Source of the DNA: Burkholderia pyrrocinia
GTDB lineage: Bacteria; Pseudomonadota; Gammaproteobacteria; Burkholderiales; Burkholderiaceae
Length of the DNA: 64,000 bases
Assembly: GCF_001028665.1 (NCBI RefSeq)
Contig: NZ_CP011504.1
Location: 2,108,001 to 2,172,000 of the forward strand
Direction of reading: 5' to 3'
In this document: positions 44,812-53,180 of the stretch, piece by piece
How the letters are laid out: every line of letters starts with the position of its first letter
How positions within the stretch are numbered: the stretch's first letter is position 1
The notes under the pieces: model-generated
Seen by the model: the letters and a program-made list of their open reading frames with translations, nothing else
Databases searched by the model: none
Told to the model about the DNA's origin: nothing
Made by a program: the position numbers and the translations under genes

Positions 44812-45693
44812 ATGAGGCTGGACGACGAAAGAGAAAGCGTGAACGTCGAGGATCGCCGCGGCGCCGGCGGTTTCGGCGGCGGGCGCGGCGCGACGATCGG
44901 CATCGGCACGATTGTGGTCGCGCTGGCCGCGTCGTATTTCTTCGGGATCGACCCGCGCGTGGTGCTCGAAGGCGCATCGGCGCTGCAGGGCCGCCAGCAG
45001 CAGGCGCAGCCTGCGCCGACGCAACGTCAGGGCGCGCCGGCGAACGATCCGGGCTCGGTGTTTACGCGCAAGGTGCTCGGCAATATCGAGCGCACGTGGA
45101 CGGGCGTGTTCAACACGCAGTTGCATGCGCAGTACGAGCCGCCGAAGCTCGTGATGTTCACGAACTCGACGCCGACCGCATGCGGCACGGGCCAGACGGC
45201 GATGGGGCCGTTCTATTGTCCGGCCGACCGCAAGGTCTATATCGATCTCGGCTTCTACGACGAGTTGCGCAAGCGTTTCGGCGCGGGCGGCGATTTCGCG
45301 CAGGCTTACGTGATCGCGCACGAAGTCGGCCATCACGTGCAGAACCTGCTCGGTATTTCCGACAAGGTCGACGCCGCACGCAGGCGTTCGAGCCAGGCGC
45401 GCTCGAACGCGCTGTCGGTGCGGATGGAACTGCAGGCCGATTGCTTCGCCGGCGTGTGGGCGAACAACGCGCAGCACGCGAACCAGCGGCTGATGGAACC
45501 CGGCGATTTCGAGCAGGGGCTGAAGGCGGCGGCCGCGATCGGCGACGATCGGCTGCAGCAGCAAGGGCAGGGTTATGTCGTGCCGGAAAGCTTCACGCAC
45601 GGCAGCAGCGACCAGCGCGTGTACTGGCTGCGGCGCGGGATGGAGGCGGGCCAACTGAGCGCCTGCGACACGTTCGCCGCGAACGCGCGCTGA
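44812..45693 (+). CDS. YpfJ-family neutral zinc metallopeptidase
   Basis: 293 residues. A polar N-terminus of 25 residues, one membrane helix (ATIGIGTIVVALAASYFFG, residues 27-45), then the zinc-binding domain with HEVGH at 170-174 (H-E-x-x-H) and the downstream MELQADCFAGVWA with the third ligand region. Start 44812 follows GGGAGGGGCC. The membrane-anchored topology places the catalytic domain in the periplasm. Family members are called zinc metalloproteases on motif grounds; substrates unknown. Two four-residue cysteine stretches (CGTG, YCPA) may form a disulfide. Confidence 0.9.
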   Translation: MRLDDERESVNVEDRRGAGGFGGGRGATIGIGTIVVALAASYFFGIDPRVVLEGASALQGRQQQAQPAPTQRQGAPANDPGSVFTRKVLGNIERTWTGVFNTQLHAQYEPPKLVMFTNSTPTACGTGQTAMGPFYCPADRKVYIDLGFYDELRKRFGAGGDFAQAYVIAHEVGHHVQNLLGISDKVDAARRRSSQARSNALSVRMELQADCFAGVWANNAQHANQRLMEPGDFEQGLKAAAAIGDDRLQQQGQGYVVPESFTHGSSDQRVYWLRRGMEAGQLSACDTFAANAR

Positions 45694-45730
45694 CGGAGGG
45701 CGCGCACCGTCGCGCCCGCATCGTCTGGGC

Positions 45731-45834
45731 CGACCCGCCGACCCGCCGACCCGCCGACCCGCCGACCCGCCGACCCGCCGACCCGCCAAACCGCCAAACC
45801 GCCAAACCGCCAAACCGCCAAACCGCCAAACCGG
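45731..45834. repeat. octanucleotide minisatellite: CGACCCGC x7 followed by CAAACCGC x5 and CAAACCGG
   Basis: Thirteen consecutive 8-bp units without interruption: seven CGACCCGC (45731-45786), five CAAACCGC (45787-45826) and one CAAACCGG (45827-45834). The two halves differ at two positions (GA/AA and C/A), so the array has a sharp change of unit. It lies between the metallopeptidase stop and the first activator box. Confidence 0.97.
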
Positions 45835-45880
45835 CCGGCCACACCGGACACACCGGCTGAACCGGCCACACCGGGACGAC

Positions 45881-45923
45881 TTGCCGATTTGTGCTCACCG
45901 GCGCTTTTAGGCGCCGGTAGGCT
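45881..45923 (+). promoter_or_regulatory. activator box A and -10 element before the LuxR-type gene
   Basis: TTGCCGATTTGTGCTC at 45881-45896 differs from the shared consensus TTGCCGATTTGCGCTA at two positions. A -10-like TAGGCT starts at 45918, 37 bp after the box start. Between them lies a perfect 8-bp inverted repeat ACCGGCGC-N6-GCGCCGGT (45897-45918), not present at the other three copies. The LuxR start is at 45965. Confidence 0.7.
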
Positions 45924-45964
45924 GGCCCGAACTTCGACGCGTTCGACCGCCAGCCGACTCCACC

Positions 45965-46708
45965 ATGCCGACCCCATCCGTTCCCGCCGACCAGTGCGCC
46001 GCCGACGACTGGCAACGCGCGCTGCGCGCGTGCGTGGACGCGTTCGACGCGTTCGCGAGCCCGTCCGCGATCGTGTTCTACCGGCTCGACCAGAGCGGCG
46101 AACCGGCCGATTTCGAGCTGTTCGGGATGTCGGAGTCGATGCATCGCACCTATGTCGCGCGTTACCGGATGCTCGATCCGCTGCATCCGTCGCGTTGCGC
46201 GGCAGGGGAATGCGCGGTCGTCACGCTCGCTTCCCAATTGCCTGACGAAAGACGCGAGGCGTCCGCGTACTGGACCCGTTTCCTGCGGCGCCACGACGTG
46301 GCCGACGTCGTCGAGATCTGGCTGCGTGACGCGGGCCGCACGGTCGGCGCGTTCTCGTTGCTGCGCTTCGGCACGGATGAAGCGGGCGGAGGCGCGGCCG
46401 GGAACAGCACGGCGGGCCGGTTCGCGCCCGGCGAGGTCGACGCGCTCGCCCGGCTGCAGCCTGTCGCCGAAGCCGCGCTGAGCCCGCTGCTGCGCGCGCG
46501 GCGCGGGATTCACCGGATCGGCTGCGAGGAACGGCTGACCTATCGCGAGGAACAGATCGCGCGCCTCGTGCGCGACGGCCGTTCGAACAAGGAGATCGCG
46601 CGCGATCTCGCGCTTGGCCAACCGACCATCAAGACGCACCTGATGCGCATGTACCGCAAGCTCGGCGTGTCGAATCGCACTGAACTGGTCGGCGCGTTGT
46701 TTCTGTAA
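45965..46708 (+). CDS. LuxR-family transcriptional regulator
   Basis: 247 residues. The last 65 residues are a LuxR-type helix-turn-helix: LTYREEQIARLVRDGRSNKE, then IARDLALGQPTIKTHLMRMY and RKLGVSNRTELVGALFL. The N-terminal 160 residues lack AHL-binding motifs and show no obvious GAF pattern; they may sense another ligand. It is read toward the aldehyde dehydrogenase gene 115 bp away and has its own box, so autoregulation or shared control is likely. Confidence 0.88.
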   Translation: MPTPSVPADQCAADDWQRALRACVDAFDAFASPSAIVFYRLDQSGEPADFELFGMSESMHRTYVARYRMLDPLHPSRCAAGECAVVTLASQLPDERREASAYWTRFLRRHDVADVVEIWLRDAGRTVGAFSLLRFGTDEAGGGAAGNSTAGRFAPGEVDALARLQPVAEAALSPLLRARRGIHRIGCEERLTYREEQIARLVRDGRSNKEIARDLALGQPTIKTHLMRMYRKLGVSNRTELVGALFL

Positions 46709-46719
46709 CTCACCACGCG

Positions 46720-46763
46720 CTGCCAATTTGCGCTAACTGCGCGCCTGCCTCGCTCGATACAGT
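46720..46763 (+). promoter_or_regulatory. activator box B and -10 element before the aldehyde dehydrogenase gene
   Basis: CTGCCAATTTGCGCTA (46720-46735) matches the consensus at 14 of 16. TACAGT, a -10-like hexamer, starts at 46758, 38 bp after the box start. The gene starts at 46824. Confidence 0.75.
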
Positions 46764-46823
46764 GGTCCGACGCCCGCGTGCCCACGCGCACGCGGTCCAG
46801 CCACGACAATCATCGAGACGCCC

Positions 46824-48326
46824 ATGAGCAACACGAACTTCGTCGCCGTCAGCGACACCGTGCGCACCTTCGTTGCGCGCGATTTCGGCCTCTTCATCGA
46901 CGGTGACATGCAGCCCGCTCACGCGGCTGCTCGGCTCGACGTGTACGACCCCGCGACAGGCGAGCGGCTCGCAACGGTCGCGGACGCCGACGAGCACGAC
47001 GTCGACCGCGCGGTCGCCAGCGCGAAGCACGCGTTCGACACGCGCGTGTGGAGCGGCCTGCGTCCGGCCGACCGCGAACGCATCCTGCTGAAACTCGCCG
47101 ACCTGATCGAACGCGACGCCGAAACGCTCGCGCAGCTCGAAACGCTGAACCAGGGCAAGTCGATCCACGTGTCGCGCGCGATCGAGGTCGGCGCGAGCGT
47201 CGAATACGTGCGCTACATGGCCGGCTGGGCGACCAAGATCACCGGCCAGACGCTCGACGTGTCGATCCCGTTCCCGCCCGGCACGCGCTATACGGCCTAT
47301 ACGCGCAAGGAACCCGTCGGCGTGGTCGCCGCGATCGTGCCGTGGAATTTCCCGCTGATGATCGCGGTGTGGAAGCTGATTCCCGCGCTCGCGGCCGGCT
47401 GCACGATCGTGCTGAAGCCGTCGCCGGAAACGCCGCTCACCGCGCTGCGCCTCGCCGAGCTCGCGCGCGAAGCCGGCGTGCCGCCCGGCGCGTTCAACGT
47501 CGTCACCGGCGGCCGCACGTGCGGCGCCGCGCTCGCGAGCCATCCGTCGGTCGCGAAGATCTCGTTCACCGGCTCGACCGCGACCGGCAAGCTGGTCGGT
47601 GCGGCGGCCGTGCAGAACATGACGCGCTTCTCGCTCGAGCTCGGCGGCAAGAACCCGATCGTGATGCTCGACGACATCGACGTCGCGCAGGCGCTCGACG
47701 GCGTCGCCGCCGGCGCGTTCTTCAACCAGGGGCAGGTGTGCGCGGCCGCATCGCGCATCTACGTGCATCGCAGCAAGTTCGCGCAGCTCGCGGACGGCCT
47801 CGCGGACGTCGCGCAGTCGATGAAGCTCGGCGCGGGCCTCGACACGACCGCGCAGATCAACCCGCTCGTCTCCGCTCACCATCGCGACAAGGTCGTCCAG
47901 CACATCGAGGGCGCGCGTCGCGCCGGCCTCACGTTCCTCGCGGGCGGCACGCCGGCCGGCGACTTGCCCGGCTATTTCGTGAAACCGGCCGTGATCGCCG
48001 ATCCGCATCCGGACAGCGCGATCGTGCGCGACGAGGTGTTCGGCCCGGTGATCGTCGTCGTGCCGTTCGACGACGCGGCCGACGCCGTGCGCCTCGCGAA
48101 CGCGTCGCCGTACGGCCTCGCCGCGAGCATCTGGAGCAACGACCTGAAGCGTGTGATGAACCTCGTGCCGCAGATCGAGGCCGGCACCGTGTGGGTGAAC
48201 TGCCATATCCCGCTCGACCCGTCGATGCCGTTCGGCGGCTACAAGCAATCGGGCATCGGCCGCGAGTTCGGCCAGTACGCGATCGAAGGCTTCACCGAAA
48301 CCAAATCCGTCTGCATCGCGCACTGA
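46824..48326 (+). CDS. aldehyde dehydrogenase (phenylacetaldehyde-dehydrogenase-like)
   Basis: 500 residues, usual family length. VPWNFPLMIAVWKLIPALAA, catalytic Glu in LELGGKNPIVML, and catalytic Cys in FFNQGQVCAAASR are intact. Residues near the start (FIDGDMQPA, YDPATGERLATVADAD) and the end (MPFGGYKQSGIGREFG) match phenylacetaldehyde/betaine-aldehyde-type enzymes (FeaB class). Oxidises an aldehyde with NAD, most likely the product of the aminotransferase next to it. 70 bp separate the two genes. Confidence 0.9.
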   Translation: MSNTNFVAVSDTVRTFVARDFGLFIDGDMQPAHAAARLDVYDPATGERLATVADADEHDVDRAVASAKHAFDTRVWSGLRPADRERILLKLADLIERDAETLAQLETLNQGKSIHVSRAIEVGASVEYVRYMAGWATKITGQTLDVSIPFPPGTRYTAYTRKEPVGVVAAIVPWNFPLMIAVWKLIPALAAGCTIVLKPSPETPLTALRLAELAREAGVPPGAFNVVTGGRTCGAALASHPSVAKISFTGSTATGKLVGAAAVQNMTRFSLELGGKNPIVMLDDIDVAQALDGVAAGAFFNQGQVCAAASRIYVHRSKFAQLADGLADVAQSMKLGAGLDTTAQINPLVSAHHRDKVVQHIEGARRAGLTFLAGGTPAGDLPGYFVKPAVIADPHPDSAIVRDEVFGPVIVVVPFDDAADAVRLANASPYGLAASIWSNDLKRVMNLVPQIEAGTVWVNCHIPLDPSMPFGGYKQSGIGREFGQYAIEGFTETKSVCIAH

Positions 48327-48396
48327 CGCGCGGCGCGAACCTCGAACCTCGACCCCGAACGACCCAAGTTCAAACGATCCGACAGTGGAGACTGCA

Positions 48397-49737
48397 ATGA
48401 GCTACAACGAAGCGAAATTCTGGCATCCGATGGTGCACCCGAACGAAATGAAGCAGCGCAAGCCGATCCGCATCGTGCGCGGCGACGGTTGCTACGTGTT
48501 CGACGAAGAGGGGCGAAAGCTCGTCGACGGCGTCGCGGGCCTGTGGAATGTGAACGTCGGCCACAACCGCGAGGAAGTGAAGGACGCGATCGTGCGCCAG
48601 CTCGACGAGCTCGAATACTTCCAGCTGTTCGACGGGATCTCGCATCCGCGCGCGGAAGAGTTGTCGAAGAAGGTGATCGACATGCTCGAACCGGAAGGGA
48701 TGCGCCGCGTGCTGTACAGCTCGGGCGGTTCCGACTCGATCGAGACCGCACTGAAGATCGCGCGCCAGTACTGGAAGGTGCGCGGCCAGGCCGATCGCAC
48801 GAAATTCATCTCGCTGAAGCAGGGTTATCACGGCACGCACTTCGGCGGCGCGTCGGTGAACGGCAACACGGTGTTTCGCCGCAACTACGAGCCGAACCTG
48901 CCCGGCTGCTTCCACGTCGAGACGCCGTGGCTGTACCGCAACCCGTTCACGCAGGATCCGGAGGAACTCGGTCGGATCTGCGCGGAAATGCTCGAGCGCG
49001 AGATCCTGTTCCAGAGCCCCGACACGGTCGCCGCGTTCATCGCGGAGCCGATCCAGGGCGCGGGCGGCGTGATCGTGCCGCCGGCCAACTACTGGCCGCT
49101 CGTGCGCGAGGTGTGCGACCGCTACGGCGTGCTGCTGATCGCCGACGAAGTCGTGACGGGCTTCGGCCGCAGCGGCAGCCTGTTCGGCAGCCGCGGCTGG
49201 GGCGTGCGCCCGGACATCATGTGTCTCGCGAAGGGGATCTCGTCGGGTTACGTGCCGCTCGGCGCGACGGTCGTGAACGCGCGGATCGAGGACGCGTTCG
49301 CCGCGAATGCGGACTTCGGCGGCGCGATCATGCACGGCTACACGTATGCGGGCCACCCGGTCGCGTGCGCGGCCGCGATCGCGAGCCTCGACATCGTCGT
49401 GAAGGAAGACCTGCCGGCGAATGCGGCGAAGCAGGGTGCGTATCTGCTCGAAGCGCTGCAGCCGTTCGCGGAACGCTTCGCGGCGGTCGGCGAGGTGCGC
49501 GGCAAGGGGCTGATGCTCGCGCTCGACCTCGTCGCGAACAAGGAGACGCGCGAGCCGATCGACCCGCTGTCCGGCTATGCGAACGCGGTCGCGGAAGTCG
49601 CGCGCGAGAACGGCGTGCTGGTGCGGCCGGTCGGCACGAAGATCATCCTGTCGCCGCCGCTCGTGATCCAGCGCGAACAGCTCGACCGGATCGTCGACGC
49701 GCTCGCGGCGGGCTTCGAGGCCGTGCCGTTCGCTTAA
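48397..49737 (+). CDS. class III aminotransferase (PLP-dependent)
   Basis: 446 residues. Pyridoxal-phosphate core: the phosphate-binding SSGGSDSIETALKIARQYW, Asp in LLIADEVVTGFGRSG and the Schiff-base Lys in MCLAKGISSGYVPLGA, with the family end of VRPVGTKIILSPPLVI. Class III enzymes act on omega-amino groups (putrescine, beta-alanine, aromatic amines). With the aldehyde dehydrogenase upstream and the amino-acid/amine permease downstream this forms an amine to aldehyde to acid route. Start 48397 is favoured over GTG 48385, with GTGGAG 9 bp before. Confidence 0.9.
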   Translation: MSYNEAKFWHPMVHPNEMKQRKPIRIVRGDGCYVFDEEGRKLVDGVAGLWNVNVGHNREEVKDAIVRQLDELEYFQLFDGISHPRAEELSKKVIDMLEPEGMRRVLYSSGGSDSIETALKIARQYWKVRGQADRTKFISLKQGYHGTHFGGASVNGNTVFRRNYEPNLPGCFHVETPWLYRNPFTQDPEELGRICAEMLEREILFQSPDTVAAFIAEPIQGAGGVIVPPANYWPLVREVCDRYGVLLIADEVVTGFGRSGSLFGSRGWGVRPDIMCLAKGISSGYVPLGATVVNARIEDAFAANADFGGAIMHGYTYAGHPVACAAAIASLDIVVKEDLPANAAKQGAYLLEALQPFAERFAAVGEVRGKGLMLALDLVANKETREPIDPLSGYANAVAEVARENGVLVRPVGTKIILSPPLVIQREQLDRIVDALAAGFEAVPFA

Positions 49738-49766
49738 TGGCATGACGGCGTGAGTGCGTGACCGCT

Positions 49767-49804
49767 AACCGGCGGCGTGCGGCGTGGCCGCCGCCGCCGG
49801 TTTG
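49767..49804 (+). terminator. GC-rich stem after the aminotransferase gene
   Basis: AACCGGCGGCG-N14-CGCCGCCGGTT, 11-bp perfect arms, followed by TTTG. It sits 29 bp after the stop and abuts activator box C. The T-run is short, so termination may be incomplete. Confidence 0.5.
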
Positions 49805-49845
49805 CCGATTTGCGCTATGACCGGATTATTTTGCCTGCGTATTTT
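49802..49845 (+). promoter_or_regulatory. activator box C and -10 element before the APC permease gene
   Basis: TTGCCGATTTGCGCTA at 49802-49817 (consensus exact). TATTTT, a -10-like hexamer, starts at 49840, 38 bp after the box start. The permease starts at 49928. Confidence 0.8.
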
Positions 49846-49927
49846 TTCGACATCGGATCAACGTGTGATCGACAGCGGGCCCGGGCGCCGTAGCGCGGGT
49901 TCAGGTCAACAAGGGAAGGAGACTAAG

Positions 49928-51427
49928 ATGTCGGGATGGTCAGGAGTTACCGGCGCCGCGGGCGAGTCGTCCGCCGGCACGCCGGCCGAAGCGGGCGGCA
50001 CGGCGCTGAAGGCAGGCGCGGTCGGTTTTCCGACCGCGCTGGCGAGCGCCGTCGGCCTCATCATGGCAAGCCCGGTGATCCTCACCGCGACGTCGGGCTT
50101 CGGGATGGGCGGCTGGGCGTTCGCGGTCGCGATGATCATCGCGTTCGTGATGATGCAGGCGCAGGCGACCACCTTCTCGGAAGCTGCCGCGATGCTGCCG
50201 ACGGCCGGCTCGGTTTACGATTACCTGTCGTGCGGGCTGGGCCGCTTCTGGGCCATCACCGGCACGATCTCCGCGTATTTCCTCGTGCACGTGTTCGCCG
50301 GCACGGCCGAGACGATCCTGAGCGGCATCATGGCGCTCGTCAACTTCGAATCGCTGAACGCCGCGTTCGAGAAGCACAACAGCTCCTGGCTCGTCGGCGT
50401 CGGCCTCGTGATCACGTTCGCGATCACCAACATCATCGGCATCAAGGTGTTCAGCAAGCTCGAGATCGTGCTGACGGCCGGCATGTGGCTGTCGCTGATG
50501 ATCTTCGGGATCCTCGGGCTCGCGGCCGCGCCGGCCGTGCACCTCGACGGCTGGTTCGGCGGCTCGGAAGTCGGCACGTCGGTGCCGGCCGTGCTGTCGC
50601 TGGTCGGGATGGCGATGTTCATGTTCGTCGGTTGCGAGTTCGTCACGCCGCTCGCACCGGAAATGAAGGAGCCCGGCCGCACGATTCCACGTGCGATGAC
50701 GATCGGCCTCGTCGGCGTCGCGATCTGCATGTTCCTGTACGGCGCGGCGATCCGCCGCCAGGTCGCGAACGTGCCCGTGAGCCCCGACGGCCTCACGCAC
50801 CTGCTCGACACGCCGGGCGCGATTCCCGCGTTCGCGCTGCAGGTGCTCGGCCCGTTCGGCCGCATCTGGTTCGGCGTCGCGTTCCTGTTCGCGGGCGCCG
50901 CGACGATCAACACGCTGATGGCCGGGCTGCCGCGCATCCTGTACGGGATGGCGATCGACGGCGCGCTGCCGCGCTGCTTCGCGTACCTGCATCCGCGCTT
51001 CAAGACGCCGGTGGTCGGCATCGTCGCGGCGGCCGTCGTGCCGATCTTCCATGCGTGGCTGATCAACGGCAATCTCGACAGCATCCTGCACCTGGTGCTC
51101 GCCGCGACCTGCGCGTGGGGCACCGCGTACCTGCTCGTCACCGCGTCGGTCGTGATGCTGCGCATCCGCCGCCCGGACCTGCCGCGCCCGTACCGTTCGC
51201 CGCTGTTCCCGCTGCCGCAGATCGTGTCGAGCGTCGGCATCGTGCTCGCGATCTGGTACATCACGCCGCCCGGCATGAACGCGCGCGACATCTACGTGCC
51301 GTTCGGCGCGATGCTCGGGCTCACTGCGCTGTATGCGCTGTTCTGGACGCTCGTCGTGCAGCGCCGGCATCCGTTCAGGCCGGTGCCGGTCGAGGAAGTG
51401 CTGCGCAACGAGCACGTCGCATCGTGA
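49928..51427 (+). CDS. APC-family amino acid/amine permease
   Basis: 499 residues with about 12 hydrophobic helices. The first is GFPTALASAVGLIMASPVIL; AEAAAMLPTAGSVYDYLSCG-like (TFSEAAAMLPTAGSVYDYLS) is the APC fingerprint of helix 2; EMKEPGRTIPRAMTIG follows helix 7. The N-terminal 33 residues are polar Gly/Ala-rich. Start 49928 follows AAGGAGACTAAG. It is the likely uptake system for the amine handled by the aminotransferase and aldehyde dehydrogenase genes, and it overlaps the next gene by GTGA. Confidence 0.92.
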   Translation: MSGWSGVTGAAGESSAGTPAEAGGTALKAGAVGFPTALASAVGLIMASPVILTATSGFGMGGWAFAVAMIIAFVMMQAQATTFSEAAAMLPTAGSVYDYLSCGLGRFWAITGTISAYFLVHVFAGTAETILSGIMALVNFESLNAAFEKHNSSWLVGVGLVITFAITNIIGIKVFSKLEIVLTAGMWLSLMIFGILGLAAAPAVHLDGWFGGSEVGTSVPAVLSLVGMAMFMFVGCEFVTPLAPEMKEPGRTIPRAMTIGLVGVAICMFLYGAAIRRQVANVPVSPDGLTHLLDTPGAIPAFALQVLGPFGRIWFGVAFLFAGAATINTLMAGLPRILYGMAIDGALPRCFAYLHPRFKTPVVGIVAAAVVPIFHAWLINGNLDSILHLVLAATCAWGTAYLLVTASVVMLRIRRPDLPRPYRSPLFPLPQIVSSVGIVLAIWYITPPGMNARDIYVPFGAMLGLTALYALFWTLVVQRRHPFRPVPVEEVLRNEHVAS

Positions 51428-52011
51428 AGGCCGCACTTGCCCGGTGGCGCGCGGCGCCCGATGCGCCGCCACCCGGCCATCGGCCCGGCGCGATCGCCGC
51501 ACGCGTGCTCGCCGACCTGCATGCCGCGCGCGACGCCGACGGTGCCGGCAGTCCGACGGCGCGGCTGCCGAACGGCGTGCGCGTGAGCGTCGAAGAGCGC
51601 GTCGAAGGCCAGTTCCTGATGCATACGGTCAGCGTGACGGTGTCGGCGACCGTACGCGGCCCGGCCGCCGAGGGCCGCGCCCGCGTGCGGCAAACCGGCT
51701 GGCTGCGTCGCACCGGCATCGATGCAGTGCCCGCGCCGGGATGCGACCCCGGGTTCGTCGACACGGTGGCTGCGCTGGTCGCCGAGCCGTCGCTGGCCGA
51801 CGCGCTGCGGCTGCTGCACCTGACCGACTGCGCGATCGACGCGCGCGACGGCCGCTGGACGCTCGCGATCGTGCCGTTCGGCGGCAGCGAGGTCGTGAAC
51901 CGGATGCCGTCGTTTCGCCGCTACGTCCGGCTGACCGGCGAGCAGGCCGCCGCGCTGTCGGCGGCCTGTCTTGCGTTCGAAACCGCACTGCACGGGATTT
52001 TGCGCGGGTAA
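51424..52011 (+). CDS. DUF3156-type hypothetical protein
   Basis: 195 residues from GTG 51424. Contains LPNGVRVSVEERVEGQFLMH, WTLAIVPFGGSEVVNRMPSF and YVRLTGEQAAALSAACLAF, which I associate with the DUF3156 family found next to APC permeases; the family name is from memory and tentative. No signal or membrane segment. Function unknown. Coupled to the permease by an overlapping GTGA. Confidence 0.7.
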   Translation: MKAALARWRAAPDAPPPGHRPGAIAARVLADLHAARDADGAGSPTARLPNGVRVSVEERVEGQFLMHTVSVTVSATVRGPAAEGRARVRQTGWLRRTGIDAVPAPGCDPGFVDTVAALVAEPSLADALRLLHLTDCAIDARDGRWTLAIVPFGGSEVVNRMPSFRRYVRLTGEQAAALSAACLAFETALHGILRG

Positions 52012-52075
52012 AGTGTGGCGTTGCGCGCCGCGCCGGCGGCCGCGCCCAGGAATCAGGGTTTCACCGGAGGCGCCG

Positions 52076-53014
52076 ATGTTGTTCCAGTCACGCTCGCACG
52101 AAGACGTGCACGACCACGGGCTCGCGATTGCGGGCTGGCATCAGGTCTACCGCCAGATGACGCCGGGCCGCTTCAGGGGCACGGTCACGCAGGTGCTGTA
52201 CGACGATTTCCACTTCTTCCGCGAAACGACCAACCGGCGCGTCGCGCAAACCGGGCTCGCACCGGCCGGGCGCACGTCGCTCGCGGTGCCGCTGTCCGTG
52301 CCGCTGGCGGGCACGTTCCAGGGCCAGCCGGTCGACGGCTACGCGCTGCTCGCGCTGCGCGCGGGCGAGGATTTCGAATTCCACACGCCGGAAGGGATGG
52401 GGCTCGTCGGGATCAGCGCGGCGTCCGACATGGTCGACGAGCTGTGCGAGGCCGAATTCGGCACGGCCGGCGCGCGCAAGCTGCGGCACGTGACGCGGCT
52501 GTCCGATGCGCAGGGTGTCGCGCTCGGCGTGCGGCTGTCGTCGCTGATCGACGATGCGCAGCGCGACCCGGGCCACCTCGAATACGCGGCCACCCGCAAG
52601 ATGTTCCGCGACGCGATGCTCGGCATGTTCCTCGATGCGCTCGAACAGGGCATCGGCGTCGAGCGCCGCGACATCACGCATGCCACCTACAGCGACATCG
52701 TGAGCCGCTGCGAGAAGCATCTGCGCGACCGGCCCGAAGAACCCGTCACCGTGCTCGAACTGTGCCGCGCGCTGCGCTGCAGCCGCCGCACGCTGCAAAC
52801 CAGCTTTCAACGCGTCGCCGACGTCACGCCGGTCGGTTATCTGCGCACGATCCGGCTGAACGCGGTGCGGCGCATGCTGCGCACGACGTCGGTGCAGCAG
52901 CTCGGCGTCGGCGAGGCCGCCGCGAGCTGGGGGTTTACGCATCTCGGCTATTTCGCGCGCGAGTATCGCGACCTGTTCGGCGAACTGCCTTCCCAGACGA
53001 CGCGTCCCGACTGA
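52076..53014 (+). CDS. AraC-family transcriptional regulator (FeaR/EutR-like layout)
   Basis: 312 residues. N-terminal sensor of about 200 residues (no cupin histidine pattern but SLAVPLSVPLAGTFQGQPVD). C-terminal helix-turn-helix units VLELCRALRCSRRTLQTSFQ and LGVGEAAASWGFTHLGYFAR with YRDLFGELPSQT. GGAGG lies 5 bp before the start. It follows the DUF3156 gene by 64 bp on the same strand, so it may belong to the permease transcript. It is a candidate to bind the 16-bp box, the LuxR protein being the alternative. Confidence 0.9.
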   Translation: MLFQSRSHEDVHDHGLAIAGWHQVYRQMTPGRFRGTVTQVLYDDFHFFRETTNRRVAQTGLAPAGRTSLAVPLSVPLAGTFQGQPVDGYALLALRAGEDFEFHTPEGMGLVGISAASDMVDELCEAEFGTAGARKLRHVTRLSDAQGVALGVRLSSLIDDAQRDPGHLEYAATRKMFRDAMLGMFLDALEQGIGVERRDITHATYSDIVSRCEKHLRDRPEEPVTVLELCRALRCSRRTLQTSFQRVADVTPVGYLRTIRLNAVRRMLRTTSVQQLGVGEAAASWGFTHLGYFAREYRDLFGELPSQTTRPD

Positions 53015-53071
53015 CGCACGCGCACCGCGACGGCGCCGTCGGGCACCGTCGCAGGCGGCGCGATCCACCGT

Positions 53072-53115
53072 TTGCCGATTTGCGATAGAGGTCCTGAATT
53101 TTCGCTGGATAGAGT
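53072..53115 (+). promoter_or_regulatory. activator box D and -10 element before the porin gene
   Basis: TTGCCGATTTGCGATA at 53072-53087 (one mismatch to consensus). TAGAGT, a -10-like hexamer, starts at 53110, 38 bp after the box start. The porin starts at 53181. Confidence 0.8.
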
Positions 53116-53180
53116 CCCGTCACTCATATCGACAACATCATCGATTTGCACTGCGAATCGACGACACCAGAGGACGGGAC

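Noticed and set aside
45731..45834. CRISPR-like array
   Set aside because: Units are 8 bp and contiguous with no spacers; it is a minisatellite.
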